Positions 29,304 to 37,439 of a stretch of 64,000 nt of DNA are shown piece by piece. The first letter of the stretch is position 1. Each line of letters opens with the position of its first letter. Location: the NCBI RefSeq assembly GCF_001262075.1, contig NZ_CP012073.1:1488001-1552000 (forward strand), in the 5' to 3' direction. Below the pieces are notes generated by a model. It worked only from the letters and a program-made list of their open reading frames with translations. It did not search any database and was not told where the DNA came from. Origin of the DNA: Ottowia sp. oral taxon 894. GTDB lineage: Bacteria > Pseudomonadota > Gammaproteobacteria > Burkholderiales > Burkholderiaceae_C. The translations under genes were made by a program, and so were the position numbers.

Positions 29304-30197
29304 ATGTCGATTTACGTCAATAAAGACACCAAAGTCATCACCCAGGGCATCACCGGCAAGACCGGGCAGTTCCACACGGAAAAGTGCATTGAATACGCCA
29401 ATGGCAAGCACTGCTTCGTGGCGGGCGTGAACCCGAAAAAAGCTGGCGAAAAGATTTTTGACGTGCCCATCTACGCCACCGTCAAGGAAGCCGCCCAGCA
29501 AACCGGCGCCACCGTGAGCGTGATCTACGTGCCGCCCGCAGGCGCTGCTGCCGCCATCTGGGAAGCCGTGGAGGCCGATCTGGATTTCGTCATCTGCATC
29601 ACCGAAGGCATTCCCGTCAAAGACATGCTGGAAGTGCGCAGCAAGATGCGCGCCAAGGAAGCCGCCGGCGGCAAGAAAACGCTGCTGCTCGGCCCCAACT
29701 GCCCCGGCATCATCACGCCGGAAGAAATCAAGATCGGCATCATGCCCGGCCACATTCACAAAAAAGGCCGCGTCGGCGTTGTCAGCCGCTCCGGCACGCT
29801 GACCTATGAAGCCGTGGCGCAGCTCACCGAGCTGGGCATTGGCCAGTCTTCCGCCGTGGGCATTGGCGGCGACCCGATCAACGGCCTCAAGCACATTGAC
29901 GTGATGAAGGCCTTCAATGACGACCCGGACACCGACGCCGTCATCATGATCGGCGAAATCGGCGGCCCCGACGAAGCCGATGCCGCCCGCTGGTGCAAGC
30001 AGCACATGAAAAAACCCGTGGTCGGCTTCATCGCTGGCGTTACCGCGCCTGCGGGCAAGCGCATGGGGCATGCCGGCGCGCTGATTTCCGGCGGCGCTGA
30101 CACGGCCAACGCCAAGCTCGCCATCCTGGAAGAGTGCGGCTTCAAGGTCACGCGCAACCCGTCTGAAATGGGCAAGCTGCTCAAAAGCCTGCTCTGA
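29304..30197 (+). CDS. sucD: Succinyl-CoA synthetase alpha subunit
   Basis: 297 residues. Binds CoA ([10 protein letters not shown] near the N terminus) and carries the phosphorylated His (His256 in KRMGHAGAL). Forms the enzyme with sucC, 19 bases upstream. A terminator follows. Confidence 0.97.
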   Translation: MSIYVNKDTKVITQGITGKTGQFHTEKCIEYANGKHCFVAGVNPKKAGEKIFDVPIYATVKEAAQQTGATVSVIYVPPAGAAAAIWEAVEADLDFVICITEGIPVKDMLEVRSKMRAKEAAGGKKTLLLGPNCPGIITPEEIKIGIMPGHIHKKGRVGVVSRSGTLTYEAVAQLTELGIGQSSAVGIGGDPINGLKHIDVMKAFNDDPDTDAVIMIGEIGGPDEADAARWCKQHMKKPVVGFIAGVTAPAGKRMGHAGALISGGADTANAKLAILEECGFKVTRNPSEMGKLLKSLL

Positions 30198-30236
30198 AAC
30201 GCGCGCCCCATGAAGGGCGCCGCCAGCCAGACCGGC

Positions 30237-30271
30237 AAGCCGGATTTCCCTTCGGGATAATCCGGCTTTTT
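30237..30271 (+). terminator. Intrinsic terminator of sucCD
   Basis: AAGCCGGAT pairs with ATCCGGCTT, inner CCC/GGG around TTC, then T residues to 30271; the next gene starts at 30298. Confidence 0.85.
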
Positions 30272-30297
30272 CATGCACTTGAGAAAGACGCACGACC

Positions 30298-31017
30298 GTG
30301 GAAGAGTTCCTGACAGCCCATTTCTGGGTGGCCGTGGGCCAGATCATCCTGATCGACATCCTGCTGGGCGGGGACAACGCCGTCGTCATTGCGCTGGCCT
30401 GCCGCCAATTGCCTGAAAACCAGCGGCTCAAGGGCATTCTCTGGGGCACGGCGGGCGCCATTTTGCTGCGTGTGGCGCTCATTGCCTTTGCCATCTCGCT
30501 GCTGAAAGTGCCTTTTCTCAAAATAGCCGGCGCTGCTTTGCTGATATGGATTGGCGTGAAGCTCATCACGCCGCACGACGAAGACGCGCACGGCAACATC
30601 CAGGCCAGCGACAAGCTCTGGAGCGCCGTCAAAACCGTGATCGTGGCCGATCTGGTCATGAGCATCGACAACGTCATCGCCATTGCCGGAGCGGCGCAAA
30701 ATGCGGGCGAGCAGCACCAGATGGCGCTGGTCATTCTCGGCCTCGTCGTCAGCATTCCCATCATCGTCTGGGGCAGCCAGATCGTTCTCAAGCTCATGGA
30801 CCGCTTCCCCGTCATCATCTTGCTGGGCGGCATGCTGCTGGGCTGGATTGCGGGCGGCATGTTCCAGACCGACCCCATGCTGAAAGACCTCATTCCGCAG
30901 GAACAGTCCTGGCATTACGCCCTGGGCGCGGCGGGCGCCCTGCTGGTGCTGGCCATTGGCCAGGCGCTGAAGGCGCGGCGCGCCAGGGGCAAAAAGGCGG
31001 CTTGCCATGCCCAGTGA
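30298..31017 (+). CDS. TerC family membrane protein
   Basis: 239 residues, about seven membrane helices. Two acidic repeats typical of TerC/YjbE proteins are present: LGGDNAVVIAL near residue 24 and MSIDNVIAIAG near residue 121. Characterised relatives export Mn2+ or other metal ions. GTG start. Overlaps the following phosphatase gene by 11 bases. No riboswitch of the Mn type fits in the 26 bases between the sucD terminator and the start. Confidence 0.87.
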   Translation: MEEFLTAHFWVAVGQIILIDILLGGDNAVVIALACRQLPENQRLKGILWGTAGAILLRVALIAFAISLLKVPFLKIAGAALLIWIGVKLITPHDEDAHGNIQASDKLWSAVKTVIVADLVMSIDNVIAIAGAAQNAGEQHQMALVILGLVVSIPIIVWGSQIVLKLMDRFPVIILLGGMLLGWIAGGMFQTDPMLKDLIPQEQSWHYALGAAGALLVLAIGQALKARRARGKKAACHAQ

Positions 31018-31816
31018 AGCCAGCACAAGCCCGCTGTGGCGCTACGCCACTCTCACCGACGTGGGGCGCGTGCGGCAAAACAATGAAGACGCCATCGTCA
31101 TCCACCCCGAGCAGGGCGTGGCCGTGCTGGCCGACGGCATGGGCGGCTACAACGCAGGCGAAGTGGCCAGCGCCCTGGCGACCGAGCTGGTGGCCAGCGC
31201 CCTGGCGCAGTGGCTGGCCGAAAGCTGCGGCGAAATCGCGCCAGAGGACATCGCCCGCGCCATGCATGCCAGCGTGGCCAGCGCCAATCACGCCATCTTC
31301 GAAGCTGCCCACACGCGGGCCGAATGCCTGGGCATGGGCACCACGCTGGTCATGGCCGTATGCCACGGCGACTGTGTGCACGTGGGCCACGTGGGCGACT
31401 CGCGCGCCTACCTGTGGCGCAGCGGCGAACTCACGCGCATCACGCGCGACCATTCCCTGCTGCAAGAGCGCATGGATGCCGGCCTGATGACGCCCGAAGA
31501 AGCGGCGGAATCGGGCTTTCGCGGTTTTGTCACGCGCGCGCTGGGCGTGGAAGACTGGGTGCAGCTGGACGTCAGCGAAATGCGCGCACGCACGGGCGAC
31601 GTCATCTTGCTGTGCTCCGATGGCCTGACCGACATGGTGGACGACAGCCGCCTGGCCAGCCTGCTGGCCCAGTCGGCCGAGCTGCACGAAGCGGCGCGCG
31701 CCCTGGTGGACGAGGCCAACGCCAACGGCGGGCGCGACAACGTTTCAGTGGCGTTGTGCCGCTTTACCGGGCCGGCGAAAAAAACAGGATTTCTTTCAAA
31801 ATTGCAACGAAAATGA
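31007..31816 (+). CDS. PP2C-type Ser/Thr protein phosphatase
   Basis: 269 residues. Metal-dependent phosphatase of the bacterial Stp/PrpC type. R23..NNED28 and D43GMGG47 supply metal and phosphate contacts; GHVGDSRAYL and LCSDGLTDMVDD carry further metal Asp; GGRDNVSV closes the domain. Followed by an FHA protein and a cyclase, so it likely acts on phosphothreonine signalling. No Ser/Thr kinase gene is in the window. Confidence 0.92.
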   Translation: MPSEASTSPLWRYATLTDVGRVRQNNEDAIVIHPEQGVAVLADGMGGYNAGEVASALATELVASALAQWLAESCGEIAPEDIARAMHASVASANHAIFEAAHTRAECLGMGTTLVMAVCHGDCVHVGHVGDSRAYLWRSGELTRITRDHSLLQERMDAGLMTPEEAAESGFRGFVTRALGVEDWVQLDVSEMRARTGDVILLCSDGLTDMVDDSRLASLLAQSAELHEAARALVDEANANGGRDNVSVALCRFTGPAKKTGFLSKLQRK

Positions 31817-31878
31817 CGATCCGCACCAAACAGGGCGCGTCCATGCGTGCGTGAGCGGGCCTCAGAGGAGAAAGATAC

Positions 31879-32580
31879 ATGCCAAAGCTGGTGATTTCGG
31901 TGGACGGAGTGGTGGTCAAGGAAGCGCAGCTGACCAAAGACCGGACCACCTTGGGCCGCAGGCCCTACAACGACATCGTGATTGACCACCTTGCCGTCAG
32001 CGGCGAGCACGCCGTCATCCTCATGCAAAACGGCGACGTCATCCTGCAAGACTGCCACAGCACCAACGGCACCTATGTCAATGGCGCGCGCATCACAAGC
32101 CAGAAGCTGGCCGATCGCGATCGCATCGAGGTGGGCCGCTACAAGATTGATTACCACGCCACCGGCTCCGCCCGGGCCACGCCGTCCATGCCTCAGACGC
32201 CGCCTGCCAAGCCGGCGTCTTCACCCGCAGCGTCTGCGCCTGCCCAGCAGGCGGCTGGCGCGGCATCGGCCTTTGCCGCCACGGGCTTTCAAGACTCGCG
32301 CCCGGCCGCGCCCAAGAAAGCGGGGCCGCGCGTGCGCGTGCTCAACGGCTCGGCCACGGGGCGCGAGCTGCTGCTCACCAAGGAAGTCACCACCATCGGC
32401 AAGCCGGGCGTTTCAGTTGCCTCCATCACGCGCAAGCCGCAAGGCTTCGAGCTGGCGCTGATGGAAGGCGCATACGTGCCCACCGTCAATGGCGTGGCGC
32501 TGGATGACGGCCCCATCATGCTGCGCAACCATGACCGCATTGAGCTGGCGGGCATCCGCATGGAGTTCATTGACGGTTGA
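31879..32580 (+). CDS. FHA-domain protein with two FHA-like modules
   Basis: 233 residues. The N-terminal 95 residues form a complete FHA phosphothreonine-binding domain (TTLGRRPYNDI, SGEHAVI, STNGTYVNG). A 45-residue Pro/Ala linker leads to a second, degenerate FHA-like module (GKPGVSVASITRK, PTVNGVALDD, NHDRIELAG). The second lacks the full SxxH and NG pattern. Located between a PP2C phosphatase and a CHASE2 cyclase. Partner proteins are unknown. Confidence 0.9.
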   Translation: MPKLVISVDGVVVKEAQLTKDRTTLGRRPYNDIVIDHLAVSGEHAVILMQNGDVILQDCHSTNGTYVNGARITSQKLADRDRIEVGRYKIDYHATGSARATPSMPQTPPAKPASSPAASAPAQQAAGAASAFAATGFQDSRPAAPKKAGPRVRVLNGSATGRELLLTKEVTTIGKPGVSVASITRKPQGFELALMEGAYVPTVNGVALDDGPIMLRNHDRIELAGIRMEFIDG

Positions 32581-32584
32581 GCCT

Positions 32585-32610
32585 GCTGCCGCTTCACCTG
32601 CTGCGGCAGC
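32585..32610 (+). other. Hairpin after the FHA gene
   Basis: GCTGCCGC pairs with GCGGCAGC over eight bases, four bases after the stop. No T run follows, so terminator activity is doubtful. Confidence 0.35.
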
Positions 32611-32659
32611 CTCGCCAAGAGCGGGCGGGTGCGGGCTGCCAGCGCGCAGATATTCAAAA

Positions 32660-32740
32660 AGAAGAGCGAAATCAGCGGCATCAAAAATGGCATCAGCGCT
32701 CATTCCACTAGGACCCATTGCTATTGATACAGGAGCGAAT
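32660..32740 (+). repeat. Dispersed 80-bp intergenic repeat, copy 7
   Basis: GAGC to GAGC 69 bases (32664, 32733). Core TTCCACTAGGACCCATTGCTATTGATACAGG is intact though split by small changes. Ends 70 bases before the cyclase gene. Confidence 0.9.
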
Positions 32741-32809
32741 TCCGCGTCTGCCCGCCGCCTGTTCGCCAGCGCGCCGCAGCCTTCGCTTCGCTGCTGAAAG
32801 CCTTGCTCC

Positions 32810-34978
32810 ATGCGCCTGCCCTTCCACCGCTTCTGGCGCATGGCCTTGGCGCTGGCCGTTCTCACGCTGGCCCTGCTGCACGCGCTGGGCGTTCATGAAT
32901 CGGACCTGCTGACGCTGGCCGACCAGCGGCTGTATGACGCGCGGCTGCGCCTGTTCATGCCCGCCACGCTGGACGAGCGCGTGGTCATCGTGGATGTGGA
33001 CGAGGCCAGCCTGGCCGAACTCGGCCAGTGGCCTTGGCCGCGCGAGCGCATGGCAGAGCTGGTGGAAGAAGTGCTGCGCCGCCAGCGCGCCAGCGTCATC
33101 GGCTTTGACGCCGTGTTTGCCGAAGCCGGGCGCGGCAGCGAAGAAAGCGACGCGCGCTTTGCCGCCGCCTTGCAAGGCCGGCCCGCCGTGCTGGGCTACT
33201 ACCTCACCAGCGACCGCCAGGGCCGCCGCAGCGGTGCGCTGCCTGCGCCCATCGCGCCGCTGCTGGCGGCGCAGGACACACCCGCCCTCATGCTCTGGGA
33301 TGGCTACGGAGCCAGCATCGCCAAGCTGGCCAGCGCCGCGCCGCAGGGCTTTTTCAACGCACTGGTCGATAGCGACGGCATCGTGCGCTCCGTGCCGCTG
33401 GTCGCCGCCGTCGATGGCGGCTGGCGCGAATCGCTCGCGCTGGCCGTGGTGCGCCAGTACCTGTATGGCGGCGTGGCCCAGGCGTCTTCGCGGGCCTTGC
33501 CCGCGCCAGCGCTTCAGTGGGCGGGCGAGCCGCCCCTGTTGCAAGGCCTGCGGCTGCCGCACACAAGAGGCGGGCCGGGGCAGGCGTTGCACGTGCCGCT
33601 CACGGCCAGCGGCGCGGCGCTGGCGCCCTATCGCGGCCCGGGCGGAGCGCGGGGCGGGTCTTTTCGCTACTACCCGGCGGCGGACGTGCTGCGCGGCAGC
33701 CTGCCCGAAGGCGCGCTGGCAGGCCGCATCGTTTTGCTGGGCTTTACGGCGCCGGGCCTGATGGACTTGCGTGCCACGCCCGTCAGCGCCGTCTATCCCG
33801 GCGTGGAAGTGCACGCCAACCTCATCTCCGGCATGCTCGATGGCCGCGTGCCCGCCCGCCCCGGCTACGCCCCCGTGCTGGACGCCGCCTTGCTGCTGGC
33901 CAGCGGCCTGCTGCTGGCGCTGCTGCTGCCCGCCCTGGGCGTGGCAGGCGCGCTGGCGCTGGGCCTGGGGCTGGCGGCGGCGCTGGCCGCGCTCAACTTC
34001 TGGCTCTACGCCGCCCAAGGGCTGGCCCTGCCGCTGGCCGCGCAACTGTTCGTGGTGATGGCGCTGCTCATGCTCAATCTGGGCTATGGCTACTTCATCG
34101 AAAGCCGCGCCCGCCGCCGCCTGATTGACCTCTTTGGCACCTATGTGCCGCCTGAGCTGGTGCAACGCATGGCCAGCCAGCCGGAGCTGTACACCATGCG
34201 GGCCGAGGCGCGGGAAATCACCGTCATGTTCTGCGACATGCGCGGCTTCACCAGCCTGTCGGAAACGATGGCGCCGCTGCAATTGCAGGCCCTGCTCAAC
34301 CGCATCTTCACGCGCCTGACGCAAGTCATCCGCGAGCACGAAGGCACCATCGACAAATACATGGGCGACTGCGTCATGGCCTTCTGGGGCGCGCCCCTGC
34401 GCAGCAGCAACCACGCCGCCCGCGCCGTGGCCGCCGCGCTGGCCATGCACAAGGCCATGCATGAAATCAACGCCGAGCGCGTCTGCCTGGGCCTGCCCGC
34501 GCTGGGCGTGGGCATCGGCATCAACACCGGCGTGGCCTCCGTGGGCGACATGGGCTCCAACGTGCGCCGCGCCTACACCGCCGTGGGCGACGCCGTCAAT
34601 CTGGCCGCCCGGCTGGAAGCGCAGACGCGCACCTGGGGCGTCACCATCCTGGCGGGCGACGCCACGCGCGCGCAGGCGGAAGACGTAGCCGTCTGGCAGC
34701 GGCTGGACCGCATCTCCGTGCGCGGCCGCCAGGAAGAAGTCACCATCCACACCCCGCGCGCGCCCGCAGGCCCCGTCGCCGCGCTGCTCGCGCAGGAGCT
34801 GGCCCTGTGGCAACAGGCGCTCGACGACTGGCAGGCCGGCCGCCTGCGCCCCTTCGCGCAAAAGCTGCACGCCCTGCGCGCCATCCGCCCCGACTTCGAG
34901 CCTTACGCCATCTACGCCAACCGCCTGCAAGCCCGGCTGGCGGAAAACCCGCCTGCGGCGGAGCGCTGCCAAGTGTGA
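32810..34978 (+). CDS. CHASE2-domain class III adenylate cyclase
   Basis: 722 residues. One N-terminal membrane helix, a periplasmic CHASE2 sensor (about residues 40-340), three helices (about 350-430) and a cytoplasmic class III cyclase domain from about residue 465. Metal Asp are D476 (FCDMRGF) and D520 (KYMGDCV). K516 and the YTAVGDAVNLAARLE block favour ATP as substrate, so cAMP is the likely product. A 50-residue Ala/Leu-rich helical tail follows. The stimulus sensed by CHASE2 is unknown. Downstream of the phosphatase and FHA genes, separated from them by repeat copy 7. Confidence 0.93.
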   Translation: MRLPFHRFWRMALALAVLTLALLHALGVHESDLLTLADQRLYDARLRLFMPATLDERVVIVDVDEASLAELGQWPWPRERMAELVEEVLRRQRASVIGFDAVFAEAGRGSEESDARFAAALQGRPAVLGYYLTSDRQGRRSGALPAPIAPLLAAQDTPALMLWDGYGASIAKLASAAPQGFFNALVDSDGIVRSVPLVAAVDGGWRESLALAVVRQYLYGGVAQASSRALPAPALQWAGEPPLLQGLRLPHTRGGPGQALHVPLTASGAALAPYRGPGGARGGSFRYYPAADVLRGSLPEGALAGRIVLLGFTAPGLMDLRATPVSAVYPGVEVHANLISGMLDGRVPARPGYAPVLDAALLLASGLLLALLLPALGVAGALALGLGLAAALAALNFWLYAAQGLALPLAAQLFVVMALLMLNLGYGYFIESRARRRLIDLFGTYVPPELVQRMASQPELYTMRAEAREITVMFCDMRGFTSLSETMAPLQLQALLNRIFTRLTQVIREHEGTIDKYMGDCVMAFWGAPLRSSNHAARAVAAALAMHKAMHEINAERVCLGLPALGVGIGINTGVASVGDMGSNVRRAYTAVGDAVNLAARLEAQTRTWGVTILAGDATRAQAEDVAVWQRLDRISVRGRQEEVTIHTPRAPAGPVAALLAQELALWQQALDDWQAGRLRPFAQKLHALRAIRPDFEPYAIYANRLQARLAENPPAAERCQV

Positions 34979-35050
34979 AGAGTGAAATGCAGCCACCGCC
35001 GCAAGAAACCACTCACGAGCCGCCGCGCAGCCAGCCGGAAAACACCAAAA

Positions 35051-35131
35051 ACAGGAGCGGATCAAAACAGGTGAAAACGCCGTCCCCCGCAGTTTTCACT
35101 AGGACCTATAGCTACAAATAGAGTAGCGAAA
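35051..35131 (+). repeat. Dispersed 80-bp intergenic repeat, copy 8
   Basis: First GAGC at 35055, second changed to TAGC at 35124, 69 bases on. Core TTCACTAGGACCTATAGCTAC. Confidence 0.88.
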
Positions 35132-35149
35132 ATGTGCTTCTTCGCTCGT

Positions 35150-35300
35150 CCACTCTGGCTGGCTCTTTCCGCTTTCCACGGCCAGAGCCCAAAAGGGGCA
35201 AAGAGTGGATTGGGATGGGCTGCACAGGCGAGATTTGTTGCTCGCTTGCTTGCGCGTCCGGCGAGGCATTTGCAATGCCCAAGGCTGCTCCGGCCTCGCC
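35150..35300. other. Nested inverted repeats
   Basis: CCACTCT (35150) pairs with AGAGTGG (35202) and encloses GGCTCT (35161) with AGAGCC (35184). GCGAG (35228) pairs with CTCGC (35241). GGCGAGGC (35260) pairs with GCCTCGCC (35293) and encloses GGCATTTGCAATGCC. Could be a transcript-end structure for either convergent gene or part of a structured RNA. Confidence 0.4.
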
Positions 35301-35347
35301 CGGATCCGCGCGTTTTTGCGCCTGCGGGATGGGCTGCGTACAGGCCC

Positions 35348-35833
35348 TCAGGGCAGCTCGCCCAGCAGCGTGCCGGTGTACGGCCCCTTGTACAAGGCCC
35401 AGCGCTTGCCGGCTCCTTTGGGCAGCAGCTCCTGCTGCGAGTGGGCGACGGTGTGCGCCTGCACCCAGGCGCCCGGGTAGCCCGCCATGTCGCCCTGGGC
35501 CGTGCGCGGCAGCGCCTCCATCATCTGGGCGGCTTTTTCATCGCTGTCCAGCAGCCACAGCCAGGCGTTTTTCTCCTTGGCATGAACGGCCTGCGCCAGC
35601 GTCATGATCTGCGCGTCGCTCAAGTTGGGCGAAACCAGCAGGTAGAGGCGGCGAATGCCGTGCGGATCGGTGTATTCGCCCAGGGTGCGCAAAGGCGCGG
35701 CGGCGGTGGCGGCGGAAGACGTTTTCATGTCACTTTTACCTTCTGACGTGGCTTGGGGTGAAGCGGCCTGGGCTGTGGCGGCGCCGAGCGCGCCCAGCAG
35801 CAGCGCGGCAGCTCCGATGTGGCGGATTGGCAT
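35348..35833 (-). CDS. Hypothetical secreted protein
   Basis: 161 residues, not recognised. A signal peptide ends AAATAQAA (about residue 23), then a 25-residue Ser/Ala-rich linker and a domain of about 110 residues beginning RTLGEYTDPHGIRRLYLL. The start is well supported: ATTCAGGAGG lies 8 bases before ATG 35833. No Cys in the mature part. Predicted periplasmic; convergent with the cyclase gene and divergent from purC. Function unknown. Confidence 0.7.
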   Translation of the reverse strand: MPIRHIGAAALLLGALGAATAQAASPQATSEGKSDMKTSSAATAAAPLRTLGEYTDPHGIRRLYLLVSPNLSDAQIMTLAQAVHAKEKNAWLWLLDSDEKAAQMMEALPRTAQGDMAGYPGAWVQAHTVAHSQQELLPKGAGKRWALYKGPYTGTLLGELP

Positions 35834-35996
35834 GGCTCAAAACCTCCTGAATGATCGGCCACCCGCCATCTGGCTGCGGGCGGCCGCTAGCAAAAAACAG
35901 TGCCAGACACTGATGAGCGCGGGAGCATACGTGCTGCGGCACAATGCTTTTTTTGCTTTTTGTGTCTGACTTTCGCCCTGCCGGGGGCCTGCCGCC

Positions 35997-36914
35997 ATGC
36001 CTTCATCTTCCGCCTTGCTCACCAGCCAGCTTGCCAGTCTGCCGCTCATCGCGCGCGGCAAGGTGCGCGACAACTATGCCGTTGGCAATGACCGCATCCT
36101 CATGGTCGCCAGCGACCGCATCAGCGCCTTTGACGTCATCATGGGCCAGCCCATCCCGGGCAAGGGGCGGCTGCTCACGCAAATGGCGCTGTGGTGGTTT
36201 GAACAGCTCAAGGGCATCTGCCCCAACCATCTCACGGGCATAGACCCGGCCAGCGTTGTCAGCGCCAGCGAAGCGGAGCAAATCCGGGGCCGCAGCATGC
36301 TGGTGCGGCGCTTGCGGCCCATCGCCGTGGAAGCCGTGGTGCGCGGCTACCTGGCGGGCAGCGGCTGGCAGGAATACCGTCAAAGCCAAAGCGTATGCGG
36401 CGTGCCCTTGCCGGCGGGCCTGCAAAACGCCAGCAAACTGCCCCGGCCCATTTACACCCCCGCCGCCAAGGCCGCCGTGGGCGAGCATGACGAAAACATC
36501 AGCTACGAGCGCACGGTGGAAATTGCCGGGCCGTCCGTGGCCGCGCAGATTCGCGATTTCTCGCTGGCCCTGTACACCCGCGCGGCCGCCCTGGCGCTGC
36601 AAAAGGGCATCATCATTGCCGACACCAAATTTGAATTCGGCCTGGACGAAACCGGCCAGGTTGTGCTGATGGACGAGGTGCTGACCCCCGACTCTTCCCG
36701 CTACTGGCCCGCCGCCGAATACCGCGAAGGCGTCAACCCGCCCAGCTACGACAAGCAGTATCTGCGCGACTGGCTGGAAACGGCCCAGGTGGATGGCCGC
36801 CCCTGGCCCAAACGCGCCCCTGCGCCCGAGCTGCCCGCCGAAGTCATCACCAACACCGCCGCCCGCTACCGCGAAGCCCTGAAGGCGCTGACAGGGCAGG
36901 ATCTGGCCGAGTGA
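35997..36914 (+). CDS. purC: Phosphoribosylaminoimidazole-succinocarboxamide synthase
   Basis: 305 residues, the longer form found in many betaproteobacteria. ATP-dependent joining of aspartate to CAIR in purine synthesis. GKVRDNYAV and SDRISAFDV at the N terminus, [23 protein letters not shown] and [13 protein letters not shown] are the family signatures. Stands alone; purF is 35 kb away. Confidence 0.97.
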   Translation: MPSSSALLTSQLASLPLIARGKVRDNYAVGNDRILMVASDRISAFDVIMGQPIPGKGRLLTQMALWWFEQLKGICPNHLTGIDPASVVSASEAEQIRGRSMLVRRLRPIAVEAVVRGYLAGSGWQEYRQSQSVCGVPLPAGLQNASKLPRPIYTPAAKAAVGEHDENISYERTVEIAGPSVAAQIRDFSLALYTRAAALALQKGIIIADTKFEFGLDETGQVVLMDEVLTPDSSRYWPAAEYREGVNPPSYDKQYLRDWLETAQVDGRPWPKRAPAPELPAEVITNTAARYREALKALTGQDLAE

Positions 36915-36947
36915 AGCTGCGCCGCTGAAGCGGCTTGCAGGTCAGAA

Positions 36948-37028
36948 AGAGGAGCAAATTTGGCAGGGTAAAAATGCCGCTTTGCGCAATGTCTACTAGG
37001 ACATCGTGCTATTGGTAAAGGAGCGTTT
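36948..37028 (+). repeat. Dispersed 80-bp intergenic repeat, copy 9
   Basis: GAGC to GAGC 69 bases (36952, 37021). Variable part forms GGCA/TGCC stem; core TACTAGGACATCGTGCTATTG. First of two same-strand copies in one gap. Confidence 0.9.
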
Positions 37029-37286
37029 GGCGCTGCATGCTTCGCACATCCTGGCCTGTTTGGTTCAGCGGGCCGTTGGAGCAGGATTTGTGGCGGGAAT
37101 ACGTGCGTGATGGCTGCACGGGGCAGTCGCTGGAGCGGGGCAGGGCAGGCGGGATGACGGGCCGACCCGCCTTTGTGTTCCCGCAAACGGCTGTGAGCGG
37201 GTTCTGAAGCGCCGATGCGGCAAGTCCGCAGCAGGCTCTTGATGGAGACGGTGCGGGAGCTTTCGTGATGCCTCCGCTCCACAAAA
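37029..37286. other. Unassigned 258-base segment between two repeat copies
   Basis: No coding frame with a ribosome site, no tRNA and no terminator. Flanked on both sides by same-orientation repeat copies 9 and 10 in the 525-base gap between purC and the DUF1631 gene. Confidence 0.5.
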
Positions 37287-37366
37287 ACAGGAGCAAATTC
37301 AGAGGCTGGAGATGCCGCCTTGCGCGCTTTCGACTAGGACATCACGCTATTGATTGAGTAGCGAAA
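37287..37366 (+). repeat. Dispersed 80-bp intergenic repeat, copy 10
   Basis: GAGC at 37291, TAGC at 37359 (68 bases). AGGC/GCCT stem in the variable part; core CGACTAGGACATCACGCTATTG. Confidence 0.88.
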
Positions 37367-37439
37367 TAATGCCGTGCGCCTGCGGTTTGTTGAAGACCTT
37401 GCCGCCTTGCCGCGTGCGGGCGGATCCGCGAGCGGCTTT

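Larger units (their letters stand above)
34979..35347. other. Non-coding interval of 369 bases between convergent genes
   Basis: Repeat copy 8 lies at 35051-35131. From 35150 to about 35300 nested inverted repeats suggest strong RNA or DNA structure (next entry). The plus-strand frame across this stretch has no ribosome site or family signature. Confidence 0.6.

Noticed and set aside
35132-35746. Plus-strand frame of 204 codons after repeat copy 8
   Set aside because: Covers the inverted-repeat region and runs antisense to a gene with a much better start; no signature.
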